In this document: piece by piece, positions 16,731 to 25,749 of the stretch
How positions within the stretch are numbered: position 1 is the first letter of the stretch
Layout of the letters: each line of letters starts with the position of its first letter
Source: CABZJG01 sp902512685
GTDB lineage: Bacteria > Pseudomonadota > Alphaproteobacteria > Rhodobacterales > Rhodobacteraceae
Length of the DNA: 64,000 bases
Direction: 5' to 3'
NCBI GenBank assembly: GCA_051201605.1
Contig: CP179201.1
Coordinates: forward strand, 1,302,001-1,366,000
Program-made: the position numbers and the translations under genes
The notes under the pieces: generated by a model
Databases searched by the model: none
What the model was told of the DNA's origin: nothing
Seen by the model: only the letters and a program-made list of their open reading frames with translations

Positions 16731-17880
16731 TGCACCCCTTTGAGTTTTCAAACGCAGCGCGTTCTTCTTCAACGTTGACGCCCGATTGTTCTGCGATCGT
16801 TTTGAACGCGTTCCAATGCGACTGCAGCACTTTGACGTCGCTGCCAGAATTTAGTTGGGCCCAACCCCGTTCTCCTGGCATTCGAATATCGTCAACACCT
16901 GGTCTTGGTTTCACGCTCTTGCAGGCTTTGACGAACCGATCAGAGCGATCTTTCATCTCGTTGATCGACCCGAATTTTGCCGGATTAATCACAAGGACCG
17001 TGCTGCCTCCAACAGAACCTATTTCTTGGGGTTCCAGCCACTCAGCAATTGGATAGGGAAGATCGGGAGTTATCGTGGCACCCGGCACAATGAGAGTAGA
17101 GAGCACTTCGGTTAGGCAGTTGATTGCGTAGAGCTTGGGTGATTTAAAAACAGTGGCGGCCTTTGAATCTGCCAAACGGGCATATTCGTCGAGGACCTCG
17201 ATATACGGCACCGGGTCGTCTGATAGTTCCCCGGTTTCCGGATCAACGAGCACTTTCCCAGCTTTCATCTTGGTGCCTGCGAAATACGCTTCCGAGACAT
17301 CGGCGTCATAGGCTTCGATGGCAGCTGTATCCATGATGATGGGTGTTTCTTCTCCACCCGGGGAAGCCGCCGAGAATGGCGCGCCTGACAACATGTTTTC
17401 CATGCCGCCGTAAGGCGCGACAAGCCGCGGGCTATTGTTGGTTGCAATGCAAACCATGCCTTCTTCGATGGCCATTGTTGTGTAGGCCGCAAAACACCCA
17501 GCGTCATTGTGGTTACGGGCCATGGCGATCCCCAAGCCCATTTCCCGCGCAATCTTGATCGCTTTCTTTGTTGCGATAGAGAGCATCCAGTGACCCGACG
17601 TTCGGTTGCCTTCATAGACCGCCCACGTGGGTCCTTCACTAATCAGTTCCGGCTCAGCCTTGATGTCCAGGGTTCCGGTCTTGAAAGTAATGTCGATGAC
17701 CTCGAACACGCCCAGACCTTGGTTGATTTTGCCAAACCTGTCTCCAAATGAAACCGAGCGAGCCACAGCATCTGCATGTCCCTGACTTGCGCCATTCTTG
17801 AGCCAGACTTGCCGATATAGATGCTCTAGAAAGTCCGGGTTCTCTATCCGTCTTTCACCTGGTTGATTTGATTGGGTCAT
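16717..17880 (-). CDS. Ldh2-family NAD(P)-dependent oxidoreductase (malate/ureidoglycolate dehydrogenase type)
   Basis: 387 residues from the ATG at 17880, with a strong GGAGGA site; the longer open frame upstream lies in the aminotransferase gene. The GLGIAMARNHNDAG segment, a variant of the SxHxG region in this family, and the GGMENMLSGAPFSAASPGG cofactor region identify the Ldh2/MDH2 fold, which is not a Rossmann protein. Members reduce or oxidise 2-oxo acids, delta-1-piperideine-2-carboxylate and related imines, or ureidoglycolate. In this cluster an imine or 2-oxo-acid step after transamination is plausible. Confidence 0.8.
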   Translation of the reverse strand: MTQSNQPGERRIENPDFLEHLYRQVWLKNGASQGHADAVARSVSFGDRFGKINQGLGVFEVIDITFKTGTLDIKAEPELISEGPTWAVYEGNRTSGHWMLSIATKKAIKIAREMGLGIAMARNHNDAGCFAAYTTMAIEEGMVCIATNNSPRLVAPYGGMENMLSGAPFSAASPGGEETPIIMDTAAIEAYDADVSEAYFAGTKMKAGKVLVDPETGELSDDPVPYIEVLDEYARLADSKAATVFKSPKLYAINCLTEVLSTLIVPGATITPDLPYPIAEWLEPQEIGSVGGSTVLVINPAKFGSINEMKDRSDRFVKACKSVKPRPGVDDIRMPGERGWAQLNSGSDVKVLQSHWNAFKTIAEQSGVNVEEERAAFENSKGCNEQF

Positions 17881-17911
17881 GATGTCCTCCGAACTTCTAC
17901 TGACTTCGCAC

Positions 17912-19282
17912 TCAAAGCTCAGCTTGCACTTCAGAAAGCGCTTCCGAGATGGTTGAGACGATTGTATCGATCTGCTGCTTGTCGATGATAATCGGCGGCG
18001 AAAGTACAATCCGATCCCCAACCGGTCGGACAATGACGCCCTTTTCAGCACATTTGCGAAACACACGATCGCCGGTTTTTTGCGTGACCGGGAAAGGCCC
18101 TTTGGTCTTTTTACTGGCAACAAGGTCCACTGCCAGCATTAGGCCGTGCCCACGCACGTCGCCAACAAGTGGCGAATTCATCAGGCTCTGGGCGGAGGAT
18201 TGAAGGTAGCGTCCTACTTCCTTGGCGTTGTTGAGCAGACCTTCATTTCCCATGATCTCGATGTTTTTGAGGGCTGCTCTGCAGGCCACAGGATGGCCAA
18301 AATAGGTTAGTCCCATTGAGAACACACCACCTTCGCATTGAGGCTGGCTGATCACTTCGTAGATTTCATCCGAGATAAGCGTCGCGCCAAGCGGCACGTA
18401 GCCCGAAGTTATACCTTTGGCGCTTACGAGAATGTCAGGCTGGTAGTCAAAAACAGCTTCCGAGGCGAACCACTCGCCAAGACGTCCAAAAGCTGTGACA
18501 ACTTCATCCGCGATGTAGAGAATGTCGTGTTTTTTGCACACCTCCCACATCCGCCGATGGTACCTATTTGGAGCGACAAGAACCCCGCCTGCGCCCATAA
18601 CCGGTTCGGCGATGAATGCGGCCACGTTGTCGGGTCCTAGCTGGTCAATTCGGTTCTCAAACTCCTGAACCAGAAAGTCACAGTATGCCTCTTCAGACAT
18701 CTCTTCCGGCTTGGCGTACATATTGGCCGCGGAGATGTGATGGATGAAGTCCTGACCAATCCGATCGAAACTGATCTTTGTTGCATGAATGCCGGTAAGC
18801 TCAGCAGCAACATAGGTTGCACCATGATACCCATAGTTTCGGCCGATGATTTTCTTTTTCAGATGCTTGCAACGCATTGAATTGTAGTAGTGTACTAAAC
18901 GGATCGCCGCGTCATTGGCTGTGGATCCCCCACAGGTGTAGTAGACGTGATTTAGGCTGCCCGGTGCATTTTGAGATAGCCAATAGCCGAGCTCCGCGGC
19001 AGGCTCGTTGGTCGAATGCCCAAAAGGGTTGTAGTACTGCATCTGCAGGACTTGGTCGCTTATGGCTTCCGCCATTTCGCGGCGCCCATGCCCGATGTTC
19101 ACACACCAAAGTCCTGCTATCCCGTCGAGGTACTGTTTGCCAGTATCGTCGGTTACATGCATGCCCGATGCACCCGAGATGACCTGGCTGCCTTCGTCAT
19201 TGAAAACCGGGAAGTCGGTATATGGGTGAAGGACGTGATCCTTATCACATTTCCAAGCCTGACTTTTTTGTTGCGAGTTCAT
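17912..19282 (-). CDS. Class III aminotransferase (omega-amine type)
   Basis: 456 residues. D259 (IADEVVTAFGR) and the Schiff-base K289 (SAKGITSGYVPLGA) are in place, with GLWCVNIGHGR and YHGAT typical of beta-alanine/taurine/putrescine:pyruvate transaminases. It should move the terminal amino group of an amine or omega-amino acid onto pyruvate, giving an aldehyde. That fits the diamine expected after decarboxylase and ureohydrolase. It is 31 bp upstream of the Ldh2-type gene and directly downstream of the transporter, all in one operon. Confidence 0.85.
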   Translation of the reverse strand: MNSQQKSQAWKCDKDHVLHPYTDFPVFNDEGSQVISGASGMHVTDDTGKQYLDGIAGLWCVNIGHGRREMAEAISDQVLQMQYYNPFGHSTNEPAAELGYWLSQNAPGSLNHVYYTCGGSTANDAAIRLVHYYNSMRCKHLKKKIIGRNYGYHGATYVAAELTGIHATKISFDRIGQDFIHHISAANMYAKPEEMSEEAYCDFLVQEFENRIDQLGPDNVAAFIAEPVMGAGGVLVAPNRYHRRMWEVCKKHDILYIADEVVTAFGRLGEWFASEAVFDYQPDILVSAKGITSGYVPLGATLISDEIYEVISQPQCEGGVFSMGLTYFGHPVACRAALKNIEIMGNEGLLNNAKEVGRYLQSSAQSLMNSPLVGDVRGHGLMLAVDLVASKKTKGPFPVTQKTGDRVFRKCAEKGVIVRPVGDRIVLSPPIIIDKQQIDTIVSTISEALSEVQAEL

Positions 19283-19307
19283 TTTTGTTGTCCTTTGCTT
19301 GTTGAAA

Positions 19308-20195
19308 TCATCTGGCTTTCTCGGCCTTGCTGCCAGTAATTCCGTTGGGCGCGAAGAGCAGGAACGCTACGAGCACTGAAAGTACGAGGGGATCACGGAA
19401 GAGAAGCATCTCCCCAGGCAAGAGTGTCTGGAATATGGTCTCCAGAATGCCCAAAACGATGCCGCCAAGAACCGGGCCATATAGACTGCCAGTTCCACCG
19501 ACAATGGCAGCGATGAGGGCCTTAATAAGCGGGTTCAGCGACATTAGTGGATCAATAGATCCGCGCTGCGCAATGAGCAATACACCAGCGATGCCTGCCA
19601 AGAGCCCAGCAATGAAGAATGCTGTCGCAATCACACGATTGGCGTTTATGCCCATGAGCCGGGTTGTATTGAAGTCCTGGGCAGCGGCTTGCATGGCGAG
19701 ACCAAGTGTTGTGCGACGCAAGAACAGTGTCAGCCCGACCAGTGCCACAATAGTGACGACTATCGCGATTGTTTGGCCCGTGCCAAAAACGACGCCGCCG
19801 ATGTTGTATGACCCCGACAGGAACGGCGGGAGGGGTACTGGCTTAGGACGCGCATCAATCGCAATCTGTAGGACAACGTGAATTGCTGCTGAGAGCGCAA
19901 ACGATGTCAGAAGCAATGTATCGACGCTCGCACCGCGAATCGGTCGAAACGCGATACGCTCCATGAGAACTGACGCAATCCCGGCCATAATTATGCCGAC
20001 GACAATGACCAGCGGCCAAGGGAGCCCAAATCCGATTGCAAAGAACATACCGTAGCCACCTATCGTGATCAGATCGCCATGCGCGATGTTGAGAAAACCC
20101 ATCACCGAGTAAACGAGGGCAATTCCAATGGCGAGCATCGCGTAAACGCCGCCGAGGCTGAGTGCGCTAACTGCAAACTGGAGACTGTCTTCCAT
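19308..20195 (-). CDS. livH: Branched-chain amino-acid-type ABC permease (LivH-like)
   Basis: 295 residues with about eight hydrophobic segments and the LivH signature NIAHGDLITIGGY near the N-terminus. The C-terminal AAIVGGTGSLYGPVLGGIVLG is the coupling region. It pairs with the permease domain of the adjacent fusion protein to form the membrane channel. Its start lies 1 bp beyond the fusion gene's stop. The substrate is set by the binding protein at 22932-24113, not by this gene. Confidence 0.88.
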   Translation of the reverse strand: MEDSLQFAVSALSLGGVYAMLAIGIALVYSVMGFLNIAHGDLITIGGYGMFFAIGFGLPWPLVIVVGIIMAGIASVLMERIAFRPIRGASVDTLLLTSFALSAAIHVVLQIAIDARPKPVPLPPFLSGSYNIGGVVFGTGQTIAIVVTIVALVGLTLFLRRTTLGLAMQAAAQDFNTTRLMGINANRVIATAFFIAGLLAGIAGVLLIAQRGSIDPLMSLNPLIKALIAAIVGGTGSLYGPVLGGIVLGILETIFQTLLPGEMLLFRDPLVLSVLVAFLLFAPNGITGSKAEKAR

Positions 20196-20196
20196 T

Positions 20197-22755
20197 TTAC
20201 CCTCCGAGATAGATCGACTTGAGATCGACGCCTTCGAGAAACTCTTCTGCTGACCCTGAGCGGGTCATGTTTCCGAGTTCCAAAAGGTAGGCACGGTCTG
20301 CAATGGCCAGTGACTGGGCCACGTTTTGTTCAACGAGCAAGATCGTGGTTCCTGCGTCCCTGAGTTCGTCAATGAGCTTGAAAACCTCGGCGATGATAAC
20401 AGGTGCGAGACCCAGCGAAGGTTCATCCAGGATCAAGAGCTTTGGTTTGGACAAAAGGGAACGGGCGATCGCCAACATCTGTTGCTCGCCACCTGACAAT
20501 GTACCCGCCGCCTGGTCAGCGCGTTCGCGCAGTATCGGGAACTGGTCGAACATTCGTTCCATGTTTTCTTGACCGGTGCCATCCTGCGCCGACGCGTTCC
20601 CGAGAATGAGGTTCTCTCGGACACTGAGGTCCGGGAACACGTGGCGACCCTCTGGGGTTAAAGTCAGCCCCATAGGAACGATCCGTTCCGTCTTGCCATT
20701 GGTAATGTCTCGACCATCGAACTTCACCTTACCGGAGGACGTTGGGACAAGACCGACTATTGCGTTCAAGAGCGAAGACTTGCCTGCGCCGTTTGCCCCG
20801 AGAACTGCTACAATTTCTCCCTGATTTACATCCAGTGAGACACCTTTGACTGCGGTTACGGCACCATAGCCTACGGCTACATCTACTACTGAAAGCAGTG
20901 GGCTTTCCTCAACGACGGGGACGCTGACTTTGGTCTTTGAGGTGGAGCTCGGCTGGTCTTCTTCTTTGCCAATATATGCCTCGATCACCTCGGCGTTTTG
21001 TTGGATTTCTGCTGGTGTCCCCGTCGCAATTAAGTTGCCTCGGTTCAGAACGACAATCTTGTCGCACATGTTCATGATCAACGGCAGATCATGTTCAACA
21101 ATGAGGATGCCGACCCCAAGCTCGTCGCGAATATCTGTCAGGAGTTTTCTTAAGTCGTCAGTTTCTTCGTGGTTCATTCCGGCGGCTGGTTCATCCAACA
21201 AGAGGAATGTCGGCGTGAGTGCCAGGGCACGTGCGATTTCGACGCGACGCTGGTCACCGTAAGCAAGTTCACTCGGAAGCTGGTTGGCGAGATGAGCAAT
21301 CTTCAGTCGTTGCAGCCACCCGAGGGCCAATCGTTCCAGTTCCGCATCCGACTTCGCCATCACGGTCAAAGGAACCATGACGTTTTCTAAGATCGTCAAA
21401 GAAGAGGCGAGCTTGATCTGCTGGAATGTTCGACCAATGCCGCCTCGGGCCATCTCATAGGCACGCCAGAGCGTTGCATCCTTGCCGTCGACGGAAATGG
21501 TGCCGCCCGTTGCAAAGTAAGTACCCATCGTTGTGTTAATCAGCGTGGACTTGCCCGCACCGTTGGGACCGATTAGCCCCAGGATTTCCCCTGGACTGAC
21601 GGCGAAACTGGCATCGGTTAACGCTTTAAGGCCTCCGAATTCCTTGGTGAGGTTTTCGATTTTGAGCTCGCCATTTTCGTGAAGATCGATCGAATGGGTT
21701 TCTACTGGTTCCTTTTGAATCGGCAGAAGTCTTTTGATCGCAGCTTCGCTTAGGTCAAAAATACCGGCGGGTCGGAGATAAAGAATAGTCAGGATCGCAA
21801 AAGAAAGAACGAGTTGGGTCGCTCCAAAGAGGGGCGGAATTTCCATTGACCCGACACTAAAACCACCTTCAACCTCGCGAACGATGATGATTAGACCGGT
21901 AACAAACACCGCGCCCGCGAAGCCGCCGGTCACAGATCTCTGCCCGCCCAACACAAGCATCGCGATCAGTTCGACGGTGAACACGATGTAGAAATTGCGT
22001 GGGCTTGCGGCACCAATCACATGAACCATCAAAGCCCCGGCAATGGCGGCCAGTATCGCTGCAATGATCCAAGCGATATGGTTGTTTCGCTTGGTGTTGG
22101 CTCCCATTGCTTCAGCAGAGGTTTGATTATCTCTAGCTGCCCGCGTTTGAATCCCAATTCTGCTTTCCTTGAAGGCAACGGCGACAATGACTGCGAATAT
22201 TCCGAACCCTAGTAGGAGCCAGGGCGAACTGAGTTTCGGCATCCCGTAGATCGAAGTAAGACCGTTGGTCCAACCCTTTGAAGCGAGAATAACTGTCTGA
22301 ACAATCAATAAAAGCGCAAATGTCGATATAATGACGCCGTCGTAGCCGAGGCGTACAATAACAAAGCCTAGTATCGCTGCCACAAGCGCAGTTATTGCAA
22401 CGGCGATGAGCAAAGCCCAAATAGCTTCAAGGTTTGTGGCATAAAGCCAATCCGGAAGCCCCTTGAGGACATTTTTCTTAAGCATGGGATTTATCGTGAA
22501 GAGTGCAGAGATGTAGGCTCCCATTGCAATGAAGCTTACGTGGCTGATCGTCATTCGACCGGTATTGCCCGAATAAACTTGTAGTCCCAGCACCGCGATC
22601 ACGTTGACGATCAGGAGCCAGATTTGGCTGCGGTCAGTGTTTGAGATTGCGTCAATGGTTCGAAGGTATTCGGCACCGAAGACTAGGACCAACAGCACAA
22701 CCGACAACAAGATCACTGTATGAAGCGCTTTGGCGTGTCTTAATCCCCAGGTCAT
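20197..22755 (-). CDS. Fused ABC permease-ATPase-ATPase (LivM-LivG-LivF in one chain)
   Basis: 852 residues. About 1-340 are a LivM permease (YSGNTGRMTISHVSFIAMGAY; LVLGGQRSVTGGFAGAVF). About 360-600 are a LivG ATPase with Walker A GPNGAGKST near 395 and the LLLDEPAAGM Walker B. About 620-852 are a LivF ATPase with Walker A GANGAGKSS near 652, LSGGEQQ signature and LLILDEPSLGL. LivM-LivG fusions are common, but all three in one polypeptide is unusual. No stop or frameshift interrupts it. One copy would supply every cytoplasmic part of the transporter except LivH. Confidence 0.88.
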   Translation of the reverse strand: MTWGLRHAKALHTVILLSVVLLVLVFGAEYLRTIDAISNTDRSQIWLLIVNVIAVLGLQVYSGNTGRMTISHVSFIAMGAYISALFTINPMLKKNVLKGLPDWLYATNLEAIWALLIAVAITALVAAILGFVIVRLGYDGVIISTFALLLIVQTVILASKGWTNGLTSIYGMPKLSSPWLLLGFGIFAVIVAVAFKESRIGIQTRAARDNQTSAEAMGANTKRNNHIAWIIAAILAAIAGALMVHVIGAASPRNFYIVFTVELIAMLVLGGQRSVTGGFAGAVFVTGLIIIVREVEGGFSVGSMEIPPLFGATQLVLSFAILTILYLRPAGIFDLSEAAIKRLLPIQKEPVETHSIDLHENGELKIENLTKEFGGLKALTDASFAVSPGEILGLIGPNGAGKSTLINTTMGTYFATGGTISVDGKDATLWRAYEMARGGIGRTFQQIKLASSLTILENVMVPLTVMAKSDAELERLALGWLQRLKIAHLANQLPSELAYGDQRRVEIARALALTPTFLLLDEPAAGMNHEETDDLRKLLTDIRDELGVGILIVEHDLPLIMNMCDKIVVLNRGNLIATGTPAEIQQNAEVIEAYIGKEEDQPSSTSKTKVSVPVVEESPLLSVVDVAVGYGAVTAVKGVSLDVNQGEIVAVLGANGAGKSSLLNAIVGLVPTSSGKVKFDGRDITNGKTERIVPMGLTLTPEGRHVFPDLSVRENLILGNASAQDGTGQENMERMFDQFPILRERADQAAGTLSGGEQQMLAIARSLLSKPKLLILDEPSLGLAPVIIAEVFKLIDELRDAGTTILLVEQNVAQSLAIADRAYLLELGNMTRSGSAEEFLEGVDLKSIYLGG

Positions 22756-22889
22756 TTTCTGCTTTTCCCCACCTGTAGATTTTGTGCGCTGTGCGTTTGA
22801 ACCTAACTCTACGTCTCAGGCACCGTTTGTCAAAGGGTCACCTAAGGCAACACGACTAGGCTTCGCGTTTTGGTGTTTGCCGGTCGGAA

Positions 22890-22923
22890 GAGGCAAAAAG
22901 GGCGCGCAATAGTTTGTGCGCCC
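22890..22923 (-). terminator. Hairpin terminator/attenuator after the binding-protein gene
   Basis: GGGCGCGCAA (22900-22909) pairs with TTTGTGCGCCC (22913-22923). On the minus strand the stem is followed by a T-run (complement of 22895-22899). It lies between the binding-protein gene and the permease genes, so it should lower transporter mRNA relative to binding-protein mRNA. Confidence 0.7.
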
Positions 22924-22931
22924 TAAAGTTT

Positions 22932-24113
22932 CTATTGGATTGCGGCTGGAATATCAGCTGGGTCAACCCGAGACGATCCGAGGTAAACCCGCTGACCGCC
23001 TTTCAGCTCGACGAAATGGAAGTCGGCCAAGGGCTGAGATCCAACGCCTTTCCAGGTCAGCGTTGCGGTGCCGGATTCGTAATTCTCTTGATTGGCGATC
23101 CAATCGTTGAGCGCGGCGGGATCCGTTGAGCCAGTTGCAATGACTGCTGCCTCGACGAGCTTGGCCGAAGTGTAACCCCAAGCAGTGAATGCATCGAGCG
23201 TCATTTCGGGTCCGTAGGCCTCGCGAATTACGGCCATGACGCTTGCGAACATGGGTGCCCCGGAGATTCCTTCGGGCAGTGTGGTGAAGTGATAGATGCC
23301 ATCAATGGATTCGCTCAGGGGAACGATCGAAGGTGTGTCGATCCCATCGCCAACGATGAGCTTCGAGTTGATGCCTGCCGCTCGAAGCTGTTTTGCGAAG
23401 ACAGGGAAGTCCGGCTCGAACATGTAAGTCATGATCGCATCAGGCTCCTGATCAAGGTTTTTGATCTGTTGTACGATCGTTCCAAATTCGCCTTGGAACA
23501 GATTGAAAGAGGCCTCGCCAACAATCGAACCACCACGATTTGTGAAAGTTTCCGCGAAGTAGCGCGGCGGGTTTGCAGTAAAGGGATCGTCAGGAGAGAC
23601 AACGATGAACGCAGTTTCGACGCCCAAATCCTCTCTGGCAAAGATTGCCAACGCTGCAGCGGCCTGGTTGTCGCCCGGGCCCAGCGTTTTGATGAAATCG
23701 CCCGCAACATCTTGAACGCTCGGGTTCGTAGACGCCGTTAGAGCCAGTTTACCAGCCGCGGAAATCGCCGGTCCTGCAGCAAATACGTCGGCGGTCCCCG
23801 ATGAAATGAATAGCACGTCCGCGCCGTCGTCGATCATCTCTTGCGCGAGAAGTAGCGACTGCGCGGCATCAGAACGCGTGTCCTTTTGGGTAACTTCGAT
23901 CATGATACGACCGTCGATGCCCCCCGCCGCATTAATTTCTTCTACGGCAAGTAGAAACCCGCCTGCGAGGGCTTGGTCGAACAAGGCCATGAACTCAGTT
24001 TGCGCAACCGGTACACCAACTTTCAGTGTATCCTCAGCAAACAATGCAGTCCCAACTGCAGTCGCCATCCCCAGACCCGCGATCAGACCAGCGGTGTTTC
24101 TCCAGAGTTTCAT
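22932..24113 (-). CDS. Periplasmic binding protein of the LIV-type ABC transporter
   Basis: 393 residues from the ATG at 24113, which has a strong GGGAGGAACG site. A signal peptide spans residues 1 to about 26 (KLWRNTAGLIAGLGMATAVG then ALFA/ED). The rest is a type I periplasmic-binding fold as in LivJ/UrtA (ALAGGFLLAVEEINAAGGIDG; AQSLLLAQEMIDDGADVLFI). It captures the substrate that the decarboxylase-ureohydrolase pathway degrades, likely an amino acid or amine-type compound. It is the first gene of the minus-strand operon. Confidence 0.88.
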   Translation of the reverse strand: MKLWRNTAGLIAGLGMATAVGTALFAEDTLKVGVPVAQTEFMALFDQALAGGFLLAVEEINAAGGIDGRIMIEVTQKDTRSDAAQSLLLAQEMIDDGADVLFISSGTADVFAAGPAISAAGKLALTASTNPSVQDVAGDFIKTLGPGDNQAAAALAIFAREDLGVETAFIVVSPDDPFTANPPRYFAETFTNRGGSIVGEASFNLFQGEFGTIVQQIKNLDQEPDAIMTYMFEPDFPVFAKQLRAAGINSKLIVGDGIDTPSIVPLSESIDGIYHFTTLPEGISGAPMFASVMAVIREAYGPEMTLDAFTAWGYTSAKLVEAAVIATGSTDPAALNDWIANQENYESGTATLTWKGVGSQPLADFHFVELKGGQRVYLGSSRVDPADIPAAIQ

Positions 24114-24234
24114 TTCGTTCCTCCCGTGACCCGCTGCATTGGGGCCTTTGTTTCGCTTTGAATGCAGGAAGCGGACATCGGTCGAATCCAAGCAAGCTGC
24201 CTGCATGTCCTAGACGTATCGAATAATATTTTAA

Positions 24235-24244
24235 AAGTCAAGTT
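24235..24244 (-). promoter_or_regulatory. Shared motif AACTTGACTT, right end of cargo A
   Basis: Identical to 11400-11409 and likewise upstream of the first gene of its operon. The region 24114-24397 between the binding protein and the IS6 remnant is AT-rich and holds no gene. The two copies are good candidates for a common promoter/operator of the cluster. Confidence 0.4.
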
Positions 24245-24415
24245 ATCTCGAGTTTTGAGATTCGCGCTAAAAAATATATTAACCCAACATCGTTGATTTT
24301 TTCTGCCCGAAGAGACGCGAAATTCACTGCCAATTGCAGATGTTTCTGAAGTTTGTTGGTTTTGGGTTTGAGGACAGTGGTGACTCTCCAGACGGTCTTG
24401 TCAGAATAAACAGCC

Positions 24416-24712
24416 TTGCCCACAATAGACGCTGCAATTAGCTATCCAGCTATGCTCAATCGACAGTCGTTCCGCTATTTCAAAACGAGCCCTGAGATCA
24501 TCCAACTTGCAGTTATGCTGTATGTGAGGTTTCCACTCTCACTGAGGAACGTAGAACACCTGCTTCATGAGCGTGGCGTGGATGTAAGCTATGAATCTGT
24601 CCGGTACTGGTGGCACCGGTTTGGCTCTCAGTGCTTAAGCGAGATCAAGAAGTTCTTTTTTACAGCTAAGGACCGCTTTCGGGACCGCTTTTCCAAAATA
24701 GCACCTCAATAA
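24416..24712 (+). pseudogene. IS6-family transposase remnant 1
   Basis: From about 24461 the frame encodes the N-terminal region of IS6/IS26-type transposases (FRYFKTSPEIIQLAVMLYVR and LRNVEHLLHERGVDVSYESV, then RYWWHRFG). Similarity ends after about 65 residues (SEIKK), so the DDE catalytic domain is absent. A second remnant with the same truncation and orientation lies at 41650. Both share TTGTCAGAATAAAC upstream (24398 and 41632). Confidence 0.8.
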
Positions 24713-24848
24713 GTCATTGAAAAGAAACAGCCTTATTTAAGTTCGGTCGCATCCCCGGTGCGCCATTTTCACCCAGTTTTCCGAATAAATTCAATGACAC
24801 CAGTGGGTTGGACCATTTTTCGGGACCGCTTTGGGGACCATTTGGTCA
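24669..24848. repeat. Two pairs of 12-bp-spaced GGACC repeats (arm-site-like)
   Basis: AGGACC/GGGACC begin at 24669 and 24681, and GGGACC/GGGACC at 24822 and 24834, each pair 12 bp apart. The second pair lies in a 35-bp block (24814-24848) that matches 41889-41923 at 31 positions. Such pairs resemble arm sites of another DUF4102 integrase. No gene is seen in 24713-24939. Confidence 0.45.
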
Positions 24849-24939
24849 TGTTGGGCTCAGGTGGTAGTTTCAGGGCGTTGAATTAAGTTACCTATTGCAA
24901 GTTTTCCGCCTTGAGCGGACATTAAATCAAATCGCAGCG

Positions 24940-25749
24940 CTACCATTCAGGGAACCGACTCTCCAACTGTCTTGGCAATCTATTTGAGAATAGGTCTTTC
25001 AGAGCTGACTTGAGCCGGATGACCGGGGTGATCTTTGCAGGGCTGCCATCGAGAGGGGAATACCCGATCACTTGCTTCGTTTCTTCGATATCCCAACGCA
25101 TTCCTGGATTGTCAGACATCAGGTTCAGAGCGGCGAACAATACATCCTTTGCATCAACGGCTGCCCGCATGCCGTTGAGAAAATCCCTATCACTAAGCCA
25201 CATTTCTTGGCCCCAGCGTCCCATTGCCATGTGTGTCCCAGGTTGATTGTCATGGGTCCACTGCGTCCATCCAATTCGAAGACAGATAACCGACAATCCA
25301 TGGTGTTCTGCAAAATACGCGCCGGTCCGCTCGCAAAACAGCTTCGACATGCCATATGCATTTATCGGACCCGGGGGAGTGTCTTTATCAAGCTTATCAT
25401 TCGTGAACCTTTTGTCGCCATGCAACCAATTTGAGCTGGCCATTACTACGCGACTGACGCCCATGGACGCCGCGTGGTGATAGAGCGTCAGCGTGGCATC
25501 CATGTTGTGCTTGATTGCTGAGGGCCAAGTGGCATTTGGCTCCCTATCCCCGGCGAGGTGCACGATGACGTCCACCCCTTTGAGAAGGTGAACCCAATCG
25601 TCGCTGCCTGACAGGTCCGCAGTATGGATGTCCGGGTGCTTGACTGGCCGTATGTCCAGGCCCGAAACTTTACGGCCAGGGTCGCTTTTCAAGGCATCGA
25701 AAAGTTTACGCCCTAAATGGCCGCTGGCGCCGGTGATCAAGACATGCAT
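24940..25749 (-). CDS. NAD-dependent epimerase/dehydratase-family protein (uronate-dehydrogenase-like)
   Basis: 269 residues from the ATG at 25749, with AAGGAG upstream; the longer frame runs into the previous gene. TGASGHLGR is the N-terminal Rossmann motif. Catalytic residues appear as ASSN and YGMSK. Length, the DVIVHLAGDRE segment and the ASSNW..GD pattern resemble uronate dehydrogenases, which oxidise a uronic acid or aldose to a lactone. A lactonase lies in the divergent operon, which fits. It is the last gene of the operon. A sugar epimerase remains possible. Confidence 0.65.
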   Translation of the reverse strand: MHVLITGASGHLGRKLFDALKSDPGRKVSGLDIRPVKHPDIHTADLSGSDDWVHLLKGVDVIVHLAGDREPNATWPSAIKHNMDATLTLYHHAASMGVSRVVMASSNWLHGDKRFTNDKLDKDTPPGPINAYGMSKLFCERTGAYFAEHHGLSVICLRIGWTQWTHDNQPGTHMAMGRWGQEMWLSDRDFLNGMRAAVDAKDVLFAALNLMSDNPGMRWDIEETKQVIGYSPLDGSPAKITPVIRLKSALKDLFSNRLPRQLESRFPEW

